DNA of 64,000 nucleotides from Ceratodon purpureus. Its lineage: Eukaryota; Streptophyta; Bryopsida; Pseudoditrichales; Ditrichaceae. The notes below the pieces were generated by a model. That model worked only from the letters and a program-made list of their open reading frames with translations. It did not search any database and was not told where the DNA came from. Shown in pieces: positions 11,800-23,632 of the stretch (position 1 is the first letter of the stretch; the number at the start of each line of letters is the position of its first letter). A program made the position numbers and the translations under genes. Location of the stretch: positions 17,144,433-17,208,432 of the forward strand of contig CM026430.1 of the NCBI GenBank assembly GCA_014871385.1, given 5' to 3'.

Positions 11800-12075
11800 A
11801 CGTTACGCTGCGTTTAAAATGACAGTAGAACGCGTTTTAGAAGGCGTTAAATGTCGTCTCTTGTAACATAAACCATAACGCAGGGACAGGTTACAGAAGC
11901 ATATATCGCGTTTAAAGAGACGGCACATGACGTCTTAGTGGATGTTACATCATGTCACAACACGTTTTTGACGACGAGAAACTAAATGACAGATATCGCA
12001 TAGTCAAATCACATATCCGTTGCAATATTTAGATTCTCGTGGCTTTGTAGATCACAGTACGTCTGCTGCGAGTAA
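11800..12075. repeat. ~21-bp TGACAT/CACGTT motif array, block 1
   Basis: Degenerate units such as tgacagtagaacgcgtttta, acatgacgtctta and gtgacatcacgt-like words recur upstream of the transposase remnant. Cores are TGAC and (A/G)CGTT. Confidence 0.55.
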
Positions 12076-12138
12076 TGCATATCAGATACTCCTATTTTGT
12101 GAGCCCTACCACCGCCCATGAATCCAGCACTATTTGTT

Positions 12139-12663
12139 TCAGTCAACAGAGAAGTCTAGTTTCTTCCAGCCTTCGTGATCTTCAAGGGTGATTGCTATAT
12201 CAATCAATTGTATCGCTGAAGATGTAGGTCTCGGTGAACGCGTGGGCAACTGCAACACATACATCTTCCCGTCCCCAACGGCACCAGCATATGGATTGGC
12301 CGTGCGTTTCATTGTCCTCGAAGCAATTGGTCTCGTCATTTTCGGCTTCCAACTCGGACTTTGGATCTGAGGAATGTTCCTCGAACTGCGAAGTTCACAA
12401 TATGGGCCTAATCCCAACGGGTTCAAGGTACGCATGTTTTTCGCTTCACTGATCATTGCCCCTTCCCTATCACTGGGGATCAAATATTCATCTAGATTTG
12501 AGAGGATAAGGATCACTTCGCGTTCTTCCGCACTGGGAATCCAATCTTCATGTTCTCTTTTAGCCATCCCCATCCTGCTTGTATCTTGCGCACATTTGAG
12601 GCATCTCCGTCTTTCTGGGTCAACCATATCCTGAGGCTCATGTATTTTTTCAAGTGACGGCAT
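12139..12663 (-). CDS. Unidentified open frame of 174 codons inside the CACTA element
   Basis: An uninterrupted frame beginning MPSLEKIHEPQDM contains a Cys pair (RRRCLKCAQD) and a charged middle. It lies upstream of the transposase remnant on the same strand, in a gap between two blocks of the 21-bp motif, as the real exons of this element do. That position suggests an exon, but I do not recognise the protein and could not link it by splice sites. Confidence 0.3.
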   Translation of the reverse strand: MPSLEKIHEPQDMVDPERRRCLKCAQDTSRMGMAKREHEDWIPSAEEREVILILSNLDEYLIPSDREGAMISEAKNMRTLNPLGLGPYCELRSSRNIPQIQSPSWKPKMTRPIASRTMKRTANPYAGAVGDGKMYVLQLPTRSPRPTSSAIQLIDIAITLEDHEGWKKLDFSVD

Positions 12664-13300
12664 ATCACGTCTTAGTAGATTTTACGATACCTTAGAACGC
12701 GTTCCCAATGACACAAAATGATGACGCACATCACGTCATAGTTGACATTACATCACGGTACAGGTATCACATAGTCAGATCCAATAGCGGCAGTGAATGC
12801 ATCCATAAGATTGGTAACATGTTCATTACTCAAAGTTCCAAGCAGAGAGAGAGTTGGGTTCCTACCTTGGTTTAGGGAGTCGTACTTGCTGTGCGTGTCC
12901 AAGAATCCAGTTTCAATAACCCTTGTCCCTGTTCCAAAATAAACTCAGAACACATGCCAGACACACATTTTAACACTTCTAGCTTTCAGAAACAGGTACA
13001 TGTGACAAACATGGCAATAGTGTCTTATGCTTGCAATCAAAATTGTTGAACCATCCCTACCAATGTAATCCACTTCAAAGGCAATCCGGAGATAAACATT
13101 TTTTCCTGTGAACTCTTTTTAAGGATGGCATTGCGTTTAACTTAACGTTGCATCACGTTGTGCATGACGGTTGACTGCGTTCTTTCACGTTAACAATGAC
13201 TGTGCACCGCGTTAAAGGTGACACTGAATTGCGTCACATATCACAGTAGAACTTGTTATATCGCGTTAAACCAAAGACAACGCAGCGGAGGATAAGACAA
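12660..13300. repeat. ~21-bp motif array, blocks 2 and 3
   Basis: Motif units occur at 12665-12780 (cacgtcatag, ttgacattacatcacgg) and 13125-13290 (gcgttta, ttgcatcacgtt, gtgacactgaattgcgtc). The sequence between about 12790 and 13120 shows no recognisable coding signal. Confidence 0.5.
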
Positions 13301-14790
13301 TTCCGCCCATGAATTCTCACCTGTGCCTACAAAGAAGAATATTGCTTGAAAATCTTCCCAGCTGGAGTCCTCTTCCTGTTCCTCCTCTGCTCGTATAGAA
13401 CCTAGCCTGTTTATCTGTAGGCTGAACAATCAGACAAAGCTAGAGTGTTACTAGAGGGTGATTGAGAGTTCAAGAGTACACATGGCCTCACATGTGCTTA
13501 CATGTGTGTAATGAATCCCAGTCATTGTACACACGGTATCTTTCATCAACCAAATAGATTGCATGCACACATGGGACGCTGAATCAAGTGACTAGATTGC
13601 AAGTATGTCCAGATTTTGGTCAATTACCAGATCCTTGTACAATTCTACAATCTATTTGAGTACGCATCAACCCACAGGACATATTTCTGTTTTCTCCGCT
13701 CTACATCTGATTCAATCACCTCATCAGCATGCAGTGAATTTCCCACGCAAAAGAGAGATCTGCACTGCTTCAGCAAATCCTGAAGGACTACGCTTAGGTT
13801 TAGGGTGAGGATTAATTTCTGAGTCCTGTATCCGACCGCGACATCACATACCTCCCAATTGGAAACTGACAGGCTCGGGTCTCTGCTTTGATCGGTGTCA
13901 CCTCGGTGTCGGGCCTCCTCCCTTCTTCAGTTGCGAGAGGGGCTGTTAGCTTGACTCATACAATGTTCCCGTTAGCTCTTACCTGCTCCGAGTTCAAAGT
14001 TGTCCATTGAAGTGGAAATGGACAAGCACGTATTCTTTAGTTGGTTGGCGGAGGTTCAGGTGAGAAAGGAAACACATGGCATTCAGCTTCCTAATCTCCC
14101 AGCCCTTGCATCGTTTATGACATTTTCTAACGAATTCTGTTGGAGTGATCCTTGTTACCAGGAGGTGGAGTCTCTAGGAGACGCGGCCGGCATCCATTTC
14201 ATAGACTTCATACGTCTTCATCGTGACACCAGGGGCGTGCGTGGATCATCGCCTGCGCACCCAATTATCCTCGATGAAGACACTGTGGAGGATGTCACCA
14301 GCAACGCTGGAGAATCGAAGCCGTGGTCGTACTCATTCAGAAGCTCCGAGTGTTCTTCTCTGGCGACTTACTTGGAGACACCGTCTGACGTTTTCCTGAG
14401 TGCCAGCCATGGATCATGTCCCGCCACCAGCTAGATGTTAGTTGCAAGGATATTACGAGGTGGTACATGAAAGAGAGTCATACCCTGCTGTTAGTTTAGG
14501 AGGCATTACCTAGTTCAACTCAGACTCCAACGCTGCCTGTGCAGAAAAATTACATTTCCTGGACGTTTATTTGGTCAGAACTTGGTTTTTATTACAACTT
14601 TTTCCAATGTGCGTTCTTTTTGGGTTTTCCCTTTCTAACTAAGACTCTTAGGTGTACAGAAATTTCTCTTTGTCCCTCTTCTATGAGGTCAGACTTTCCA
14701 CTGCGTCCTGGGTTCCGCTGAGACCTGTATTCTAGCACGGTGACCATGTCATTCATTCACCCCTTGGCTCTTAGTTCACTTTGCTGTGCA
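13300..14790 (+). other. Gap with one weak open frame (14000-14434)
   Basis: Mixed-composition DNA between motif blocks. A 144-codon frame at 14000-14434 (FFSWLAEVQVRKE, FIDFIRLHRDTRG) has coding-like composition and could be an exon of the CACTA element, but I recognise no domain and no obvious partner exon. The rest shows nothing definite. Confidence 0.3.
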
Positions 14791-15000
14791 AGTACGTTAT
14801 ATCGCGTTTAACATTACATTAGATCACATTGTGCATGACGGTCCTCAACGTTCTATGACGTTAATAATGACATGAGATCACGTTCCGTGTGACTGTAAAC
14901 CACGTCATAGGTGACATCCGGGAATCGCGTTCTATGACGTTATTGACTAGATTACATGACGTTGTGTGCTCTAATCTGTAGACGTCTGCTTATTCACTGT
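14790..15000. repeat. ~21-bp motif array, block 4
   Basis: Units such as atcgcgtttaacattacatt, gatcacattgtgcatgacgg, acatgagatcacgttcc and gacgttattgac run in tandem without fixed spacing. Confidence 0.6.
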
Positions 15001-15379
15001 GTCTCTTGAACCAGCATGTAGAACAAAGATGTGCCTAACAGGATTCAATTAAGAGAGAAGAGAACGAGAGACATGTGAAGTACACCTCTATCGTAAACTT
15101 TAAAAGTATCTTCACGTCACTATAGCTCCTGCATTACAGTAAGAATATAGGTTGTTAGCTTGACTCTGTCAGCGAGATTCCTCACGGCAACGTGACATAC
15201 TAATATATGGGGCTTTTTGATTACTTTGCTTTTTTAAGTATTGTTTCAAAGCATATACACACATTGAAAATTATAAGTACCATCCACAAAACAATTTCCA
15301 GTGATTACTAGAGACCACAAACAGTAGAAGTGACAATAGATCATGTTATATCACGTCCCAGTTGACATTAATTTACACT

Positions 15380-15725
15380 GTGCCACGTTAAAGTTAACAT
15401 GAGAGAGAATGAATCTTGAAAGGCTGCAATTGATAACAACGGAAAGAAACAAAAAAAAATAAAAAAAATAAAAGAAAACGTTGCAAGTAGGGAAGAGAGG
15501 TGCAGTGAAGGGGAGATGCTCAGGGGGAGAATTTGAAAGAGGCTGGGTGATGGTGGAAAGCAACTCAAATGTAATAAAAAAAATTAATTAAAAAAAAATA
15601 AAAAATAAAATTAAAACTGCAAGCAGAGAGTGAGGGGAGAGAGATGGGAGGCATTGAGAGAGAATGAAACCTTAAAGGCTGCAAGTGATAACAAGAGAAA
15701 ACAACATTTAAAAAAAATAAAAATA
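15380..15725 (-). repeat. Inverted copies of the 240-bp T-rich satellite
   Basis: On the minus strand this reads tattacatttgagttgc, tttccaccatcacccagcct, then ctcccc and a T-run followed by ttatcaattgcagcctttca and attcattctctct. This is the same unit as the array at 18290-19665, in the opposite orientation. About one full unit and one partial unit are present. Open frames here are poly-A/T artefacts. Confidence 0.8.
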
Positions 15726-15839
15726 AAAGATAGAAATGGACAAACGATATATCCACGTCACGTGTGCACCATGCGGATCAGTAAGAATAATGGCTGCCAC
15801 CTTCACATAGTCAATGAATATTCCAGCCATTCTCTCCCT

Positions 15840-16145
15840 GACCACAAATGCTAGAAGTGACAATAGATCACGGTACATGACGTCATAGTTGACATTACAC
15901 CATGTTACAATAGACGTTGCATCCCGTCACGAGCGAAAGATTAGATGGCCGCATTCCACATTAAATCACGTCTCATTTGACATTACATCACGTCTAGGTT
16001 GACACTGAATCACGTTACATATGACATTAGTTTTGGTTGTATCACATTAAAAATGACAGACAGAGGAATTCAGATCGCGTTCAAAAAAACACTTTTCATT
16101 GTTAAAGATGACGCTATACTGTGTTAGATATGACGTGTAAAAACC
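15840..16145. repeat. ~21-bp motif array, block 5 (clearest copy)
   Basis: The best-preserved run: tgacattacaccatgtta, tttgacattacatcacgtc, ttgacactgaatcacgtta and atgacattag occur nearly head to tail. The approximate consensus is TGACATTANATCACGTTANR with a period of about 20-22 bases. It ends about 150 bases before the first exon of the TnpA-like gene. Confidence 0.7.
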
Positions 16146-17999
16146 ATTTTCGCATATTCAATTCAAAGCGCGGAAGTAAGGGACGTGTACCTGATTACCG
16201 CCGCCTGATTTGAATGGAGCACGCCTATAGGGTCACCTACTCCCGATCACTTATGGCAGCCGAACTACCTTGCACCATGCGGGTCCTAACTCAGATATGG
16301 CGGCGGCTTTGGTGTGGATGTCCTACGAGCAATTGCGTGATGCAATTGTGGACGCAAACAGGAGGGAGGTGGCGTTGCGAGTGAAGGAGGCAGGCTTCGA
16401 CCCATCTTTTGCCTCGGGGCTGTGTCCTCAGCGTGCGGTGTCCTCAATCAGGTCCTCCGCTGCTCCAGCGGAACCTCCGACTTCGAGAAATCGGCGCTCC
16501 TCATCCGTGGAGTCTGACTTCCAGCCGAGGCGGAGCAAGCGCCATCGAGAGCGGGTGGCGTACCAGGAGGGAGCGGAGGACGCGACGCCGAAGCCAACGT
16601 CAATCCCCAAAACTGTAAGTAAACCCTAAACCCTGAGCTACCAAAACTGCGTTGTTCAATGTCGTTTCGCTTGAGTCCTCAATTTCATCTGATTGCATGT
16701 TATATGTGAGGAAATGGATAGTGTATGTTTCAGTTCTCTTAATTCGGTGGCTGAATTATGGTGGCTGAGAGTACGTTTTCTCGGGAGTAGTGTCAGGTTC
16801 TGTGCACGCCGCCATTTTGGGAAGTTAGGTGGTCCGCTTTCACAGTTTAGGGTTGGGATTCTTTCTTCCTTGACAAAATCGAAAGAAGAGCAACGAGGTT
16901 TTTGCAGAGTGGAGGCAACGAGCCACAAAGCCGGGTCTCCGGAGAAATACTCTGTCGATGGAGGCGATCCGATCAGCATTACGTGGTGAAGACGCCCCCT
17001 GCAATTCCATGGAGGACGACCAGGAGGAACGCAGACGGAGTGCGCAGGTTCGCAGCCGAAGCAAAATTGCGAAGCCGAGGCGCATGGAAACTAATTGGAT
17101 GGAGAGAGAGACGGGAGGGTGCCCACCAAGGTCGAGGGCAGGGGCTGCTGGCGGTACGAGGGCATCTCCGGGGCCCGCTCGCAAGAGACCCGCGGGCGTC
17201 CTCAAGAGGATTCGCGGAGTAGAGAGGGGACCGTCGCAGGCAGAGGAGGAAGACTTGACACCGCCAAGACGCTGGAGAGGTACCTCGGACGTCTCCTCTC
17301 CAGTATGGCGCTCTTCCGGCTCCCGAACCCCTGCTGCAACGGGGAGGATACCAATGGGCAACATGCGGGAAAATTCACACAGTTCGCAGGCACAGCATTC
17401 AGAGGAGCCTACCTACGATGAGGACATGGAGGACGACTACGGTGACGAAGAGATGGAAGACGAAGAGGACATGGAGGGATACGAGGAGGAAGACGAGGGG
17501 GAGCCGAAGGAGCCAATGCGCATCAAGCTGGATCGCCATGGCGTCCCTGTCGGGCCACACGAACCCCTCCTCAATGCGGCCCTACAGAAATTCGCTCGCG
17601 CCCTGGATCCGACAGTGACACCCGGGTGGAAGGGACAGCTGAAGGAGGCGAAGGCATCACTGATAGCGCGAGTATGCTCGGAGTTCAAATTCTATGGCGA
17701 AACCACAGAACTGAGCGAGAGATGGTTCAATACGAGGATGTCGAGGTGCGTCACTCGGGTGAAGTTCCAAATCAACAAGCTCATCCGGTTGGGACAGGGC
17801 AAGCCACCGGATATCGCCACTCGCCATTGGGAAAAGCTGGTGGAGATGCGGGATGACCCAGTTGTACAGGAGAAGTCCCAGATCATGTCCAGCATATCGC
17901 TCGGGAGACCTTCGAAGTCCGGCAATGCGTGGAGCCAATCAATCGCGGCAGTGTCTGCTCTGGTAAGTACTTGTAGGATTTCCTGCCTGCGACGAAGTG

Positions 18000-18220
18000 A
18001 AGTCCTGTTTTTAGTGACATGATATCGCGTTTACTATGTCCTGGCTTTGCGTTTCTAGTGACGCTATCGTTTCGGATTACGTTACTGTGGATTTCAAGTG
18101 ACGTGACATTGCGTTATATTCTGTTGCTAATGACGTGGCTCTGCCTTTGTAGAGACGTGAGATCACGTTTCTAGTGACATTGCCTACTGTTTCTTGTGAC
18201 GTGGCTACTCACTTTCTCAA
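18000..18220. repeat. ~21-bp motif array, block 6 (TnpA-like gene, intron 2)
   Basis: Units gtgacatgatatcgcgttta, aagtgacgtgacattgcg, gacgtgagatcacgtttcta and gtgacattgcctactg lie in the same orientation as block 5, just after the exon ending at 17962. Confidence 0.65.
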
Positions 18221-18289
18221 TGTTCTGTGTATGTCCCTATTGTGTGTATGTTACTACAGTGTTGTGTGCATGTTTCCACTCCACATTTC

Positions 18290-18761
18290 TGTCTATTTCT
18301 TTCTTTCTTTTTTTCTGGTATTTTTTGCGTTGTTAGCACTTGCAACCTTTCCGGTTTCATTCTCTCTCGGTGCCTCCCATCTCTCTCCCCTCACTCTCTG
18401 GTCCTGGATTTTTTTTTAATTTATTTTTGATTACATTTGAGTTGCTTTCCATTATCACCCTCCATCTCTCGAAATCTGTCCCTCAGCTTCTCCCCTTTAC
18501 CGCTCCTCTCCTCCCTACTTGCAGCGTTTTCTTTCTTTGTTTTTTATTTTTTTTTTTCTTTTGTTCCGTTGTTATCACTTACAGCCTTTCAGGTTTCGTT
18601 CTCTCTCGGTGCCTTCCAACTCTCTCCCCGCACCCTTTGCTTGCCTTTTTTTTTATTGTTTTTTTATTACATTTGAGTTGCTTTCCACCATCACCCACCC
18701 TCTGTCGAATTCTCTTCCTGAGGTTCTCCCCTTCATCGCACCTCTCCTCCCACCTCCGGGG

Positions 18762-18797
<36 letters not shown>

Positions 18798-19665
18798 TTT
18801 CTTTCCGTTGTTTGCAGTTGCAGCTATTGCTGATTCATTCTCTCTCGGTGCTCTCCCCTCACTCTCTGCTTGCGGTTTTTTTTTTAACTTTTTTTTTAGT
18901 TTTTTTTTAAATTGTTTTTTTATTACATTTGAGTTGCTTTCCACCATCACCCACCCTCTGTCGAATTCTCTTTGTGAGGTTCTCCCCTTCATCGCACCTC
19001 TCCTCCCACCTCCGGGGCTTTTTTTTTTTTTTTTTTTCTTTCCGTTGTTTGCAGTTGCAGCTATTGCTGATTCATTCTCTCTCGGTGCTCTCCCCTCACT
19101 CTCTGCTTGCGGTTTTTTTTTTATTTTTTTTTTAGTTTTTTTTTTTTATAAGTTTTTATTACATTTGAGTTGCTGTCCACCATCACGCAGCCTCTCTCCA
19201 ATTCTCCCCCTCAGCTTCTCCCCCTCACCGCACCTCTCCTCCCTACTTGCAGCGTTATATTTTTTAATTTTTAATTTTTGGGTTTTTTCTTTCCGTTGTT
19301 ATCACTTGCAGCCTTTCAGGATTCATTTTCTCTCGGTGCCTCCCATCTCTCTCTCCTCACTCTCGTAAAACTTTTTTTTATTTTTTTTTATTTTTTTACA
19401 TTCTAGTTGCTTTCCACCATCACCTAGCCTCTTTCGAATTCTCTCCCTCAGCTTATCCCCTTCACTGCACCTCTCCTCCCTACTTGCAACGTTTTGTTTT
19501 TTTGTTTTTTTGTTTGGTTTTTTTCCCTTGTTTTGACTTGCAGCCCTTCAGATTTCTTTCTCGCTCGATGCCTCCCATCTCTCTCCCCTCACTCTCTGCT
19601 TGCAGTTTATTTTCCTTCTTTTTCGTTATCATCACTTGCTGTCTTTGAAGTTTCATTGTCTCTTG
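18290..19665 (+). repeat. 240-bp T-rich satellite array, about five units, in an intron
   Basis: The anchor attacatttgagttgctttcc recurs near 18430, 18667, 18929, 19157 and 19397 (spacing about 229-262). Each unit also contains cctctcctccc, a T-run of variable length, a cttgcagc-type box and attcattctctctcggtg, then tcactctctgcttg. The 342-codon frame across it (18340-19368) is low-complexity Ser/Phe/Leu repeat translation, not a gene. The array lies in intron 2 of the TnpA-like gene. Confidence 0.85.
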
Positions 19666-19989
19666 GTGCCATCCGATGTATGTTGATTAATATGCTACTT
19701 TGTTTGCAGATTTACTCGCTTTTGTTTTGGCTTTGTTTTGTGCCTTGTGTTTGGTTAGTTTGTTTGCAAATTTACGAGATCCTTGTACAATTTTGGTTCA
19801 TTTCGTATTTACTGTTGGTTAGTCTCTTTGGAAGTCTATCGGCTTCAGGTTTCAGTTCGGTTGATTTTGTGTTGATGGTATCTTTGTTCATGTGGTGCCA
19901 AATGTGGCAAATGGAAGGTATGTCTTAGAGTTTAATGGATCAATCTCAGACTTCTTAATTTCAGTACTAACACGAACAGCGTCAGAGTA

Positions 19990-20215
19990 CGCATTTGTGC
20001 TGACAGTATTGTGCGTCTCAAGTGACGAGACACTGCGTTGCTAATAGCGGGATATTACGACTCCCGTGACGGTATCTTCTGTTTCTCATGACGTGACTCT
20101 GTCTTCTTAGTGACGATGTAGTGACGTCACTGATTACAGTTCTCCCTATTTCATATAGTGTGAATCCACGTTTCAAGTGACGTGAAAGTGCGTTTCACCG
20201 CTGTGGGAGGTAACA
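19990..20215. repeat. ~21-bp motif array, block 7
   Basis: Words aagtgacgagacactgcgtt, gtgacggtatcttctg, catgacgtgactctg and aagtgacgtgaaagtgcgtt recur just before the acceptor of the exon at 20318. Confidence 0.6.
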
Positions 20216-21169
20216 TGTTTGTGCCACATGCTAATGGCACATATGATGCAGTATTTCCGATGTCAGTCTCGTTTTTTTAGATTTATTAATTTCATTTGTA
20301 CTGGGACTCATGCGCAGAGTATCAGACTAGGACGGCAGCCATCACAAGCAGAAGTTGCTGCGAAGGTGAAGGCAATGAGGCAGAAGGAGTTGGAAGACCG
20401 CATCACCGCAAGGAAGCAGAAGTCAGAAGGTGCTCAGGATGCGAGGATGGAGAAGATAGAAGCGCTGTGTGCGGCCTAGGGGTCGAGGTTGAAGAAGGCT
20501 GAGGATATGCTCACGGAGTTACACGCCAACATGACGAGGGTGTCTACTCCACCCCTTATGGAGCCATTGAAGCCCAAGCAGAAGACCACCAAGAAATGTG
20601 GGGGGAAACCGCGGCCTAAGCAAGCCAGTAGTAGGCCCGCAGACATAGTCGTTGCCACTCCAGAGTCTTCGAAGGCTCGTACGGGTCCTTCAGGTCCGCC
20701 TCCGGATGACTGCACCAGCACGGAGGAAGCTGTAGACGACCGCCCTGTGGTAACCGTGGGCCCTAAACCTGCATCCACCACTACAGACCAGGAGTTTCAC
20801 GTCTCTACCTGCGCAACGCCGGGTGAGATGACGTCTGGGGCGGACACAGAACAGGTCGAGCATGTGGATGGACCAGAGGGTATAGCAGAGGATGGGCTCG
20901 AGGAAGGTGCCGATCTGGAACAGTTGACACAGAAACAGGATGTGGAGGAGGAGGAAGAGGAGACAGAGGCGGACGACGGCGTAGGCTCTCCAGCTGGAGA
21001 TCCGCACGACAACAGTGACGATGCAACAGCACCTTCGGAGGAGAAGGTTTTCTCACCAGAGGCGGATGAGCAAGAGATTGTCGACACGGTTACAACCCTC
21101 TCCGTCGAGAAGTTGGCTACAGATCAGGTAGTATAATTGGTACGGTTAACTAGGTAGACAAAGACGTTC

Positions 21170-21455
21170 CGTTAAACTTCCATTTGTTAGGACATTCTGT
21201 AGCATAATGTACGCAGTTCAATCACGTAGGAAGTCGTCTTGCTTGACTCAGGACCGCGTAAAGAATGGCAGGAATTTACGTTTCCAGTGACGTAAGACGT
21301 TGTCTGCGCTCATCCCTGCTTTGTTTCAAATGACGCACAACGGCGTCTTGAATGACACAAATTTTTGTTACCGTTGACATACGAGCCTTGTTTCAAGTGA
21401 CAGTACGTAACGTATTCATCCGTCACCGTTAACGTACATGCGTTTACATATGTCC
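21170..21455. repeat. ~21-bp motif array, block 8 (TnpA-like gene, intron 3)
   Basis: The intron between 21127 and 21472 is largely made of motif units (cagtgacgtaagacgttg, aaatgacgcacaacggcgtc, aagtgacagtacgtaacg). Even a short intron is filled by the repeat. Confidence 0.6.
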
Positions 21456-22619
21456 GTTGTTGGCGTTGCAGAGGCGATTTGCAAAAGGAATGGCAGTTGA
21501 GTTGCTCAGTAGCGCTTATGACGACTCCTTCGCCACTGTGGTTGGATGTGGAGTGCTACACGGATTGCCGGGAGAGAGTGTCTACTGCCAGCGTATAGAG
21601 GATGACGAGTTCTCCGTGCAGGTGACCACAAGCGTCAAGGACGACCACGATCTTCAATGCCCGCTTGATGATGAAGGCGTCCTCACCATGAACTAGGCAA
21701 TCGGTTACTTTATTCGTTGGCCCGCGACTGACCTAAGGCGTGCACCCAATGAAGAGGTACCAACCGCTGTGGGGACTGTCGAAGGGGTAGTAGCGGCAGT
21801 GGGGTCTGTTGGTGAAGACCCTTCCCCTGCCATTGCAGAGCACGGCAAGGCAACCACACGGGCGGCCTCAAAGAAGCTCAAGTCCCCACCGGCGGAGAAG
21901 AAGGCCCTGTTGAAGCGAAAAGACTCAAAGGATGATGCAGCGGCCTCGAAAAAAAGGGTTGCATTAGAGGCAGTAGAGGTAAGTGATCCCTGGTCTTTTT
22001 CCCTAAACCTCAGAGGGAAGTTTCTATACGTAAAATTAATAATTCATTTTACGTATAGACTTCTCTCTGTATTCGGTTGAGTTGCAGGTCTCGCCTAGTC
22101 GTGCACGGTGTCGCAGGGTTCCCCTACGATCTGAGCTGATCAGTAGATCCCGTATGGAGGCGTTGACGCAGGCTATTGCTTTCCTCTACCCTCGTGATGA
22201 CAAGTCAATTGTTTATATAGGGAGAAGCTGGGGGTTTGGAGAAATTGTCGGCCCCGAAACCGACAGGCCCTGTTAAGTGCTACAAAAAGGTACAAACTCT
22301 CTAGACCTCCTTCGTATTCCACAGTAGATCCGGTTTTAATAGTGTCAGTAGTTCCTAGGGTTTCTAACTGTCTGCGTTCTGATGTCGGGTGTGCAAATTA
22401 AGAAGAATCCAGCACAAGAAACCAGCATCTCGAAGAAGTAGAAGGTGCGGTTTCTGTGGAAAAGTGCTGACTGTCACCAAGTTTCATGCCGTTTTGCATT
22501 ATGCTATTAAACGACTCTGAACTAGAAGGTAGCATACATACTACTAGAATTACTGTTTAGGAATCTGTACACCCTGAACCGATGTTTATTCGCATTTTGC
22601 AATAAACCTGAATGATTTT

Positions 22620-23632
22620 GTTAATTCTCGTGTCACGTGACGTTTCTGTTTGTTTTAAACCACGTTATATATGACATTTCAACTGCGTCATGCAATACGT
22701 TATGCCACGTCACTATTAACGTAGTTTTTCACCCTGCGAACGCTACTGTGCGTCATAATAGACGCTGTCCATGCAACAATCTGAACATCGCCTTATGTTT
22801 CATTTAACACAAATCTGAAAATGGATGCGTCAAATGGTTGACGTGGCCCATGTCACAGCACGTCCAACGGCGTTTCAAGAAACGCGTTACTTCCTATTGC
22901 ATGTGTTTAGCATTGTCAAATTTGACACAATACTATGTTTCTTTTGACACTAAATTCGAACTGCCTGCATGAAATGGTTGTTTCCCCTTTCATAATTCTC
23001 TGTCTAGTGACGTCTCTGTAAACGCGTCCCAATTTGTAGCACATGTGTTTATCAGCGTCAACTTTGACATCGTGCAATGCTTCCTCTGACACAGAATTCT
23101 AGTTCCGTGCATGAAATCATTGTTTTCTGTAACATAATCGAATGTCTGGGCACGTCCCTGTAAACGCGTTAAATCATGCATCACAGTTGTTTATGCGTCA
23201 CATCACGTCAAAGTTAACGTCCACGACGATCCAGAAAAAGACGTCACACTGCGTCAACGTTAAAAGAGGAGAAAACAACAACGAAGATCACGCCACGTGT
23301 CACAATCTCAGCCACTGAAAACGTAAGCGACACTTCAGATTTCCGTGCCACGTCATCAAATTTTTCATCCATCTAGGAACGCGGGAAATGTCCACGTCAC
23401 CCTCGAAGTTACTACCCTGGGTAATTTCCATAATTTTTGTTTGCGTCACCTTAGACGCACCACGTTAACTCGTGTTAACTGGTTTAACATAAGGTTGACG
23501 CACCACGTTAAACCAAAGTGACGTCCGTGACCTTTTTGTATTTTTTGCGTCAAAAAAACTGTTCACATTAAACCGCGGTAAACCGCGTTAAAAACCGCGT
23601 TAAACGACGTCACTTTGGACACTGTTATGCTC
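22620..23632. repeat. Subterminal motif array of the CACTA element
   Basis: About 1 kb of dense, degenerate units (cacgtgacg, ccacgttatatatgacatt, cacgtcactattaacg, gcgtcaactttgacatc), becoming more GC-rich and compact toward the terminus (accgcggtaaaccgcgtt, aaaccgcgttaaacgacgtc). CACTA elements characteristically carry short direct and inverted repeats here as binding sites for the TnpA protein. No coding signal is seen. Confidence 0.7.

Larger units (their letters stand above)
16297..22276 (+). pseudogene. CACTA TnpA-like / plant En-Spm transposase-associated (Ptta-type) protein
   Basis: Five exons keep phase: 16297-16614, 16910-17962, 20318-21127, 21472-21978, 22088-22276 (959 codons). 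The N-terminus is short and basic; residues ~190-260 are very acidic (DEDMEDDYGDEEMEDEED). A helical core follows, with RWFNTRMSRC, HWEKLVEMRDD and EKSQIMSSISLGRPSKSG continuing across the splice into IRLGRQPSQAEVAAKVK and a coiled coil. The 21472 exon carries GVLHGLPGESVY and AIGYFIRWPATDL, typical of the C-terminal part of this CACTA protein family, which in maize Spm binds subterminal motifs. Two in-frame TAG codons (20477-20479 and 21694-21696) interrupt it, each explicable as CAG to TAG. ATG 16297 is the first Met in frame. A 2.36-kb intron holds satellite and motif arrays. Confidence 0.75.

Noticed and set aside
18340..19368. 342-codon plus-strand open frame
   Set aside because: It is translated 240-bp T-rich satellite (Phe, Ser, Leu, Pro repeats) inside an intron; frames of similar length appear in other phases too.
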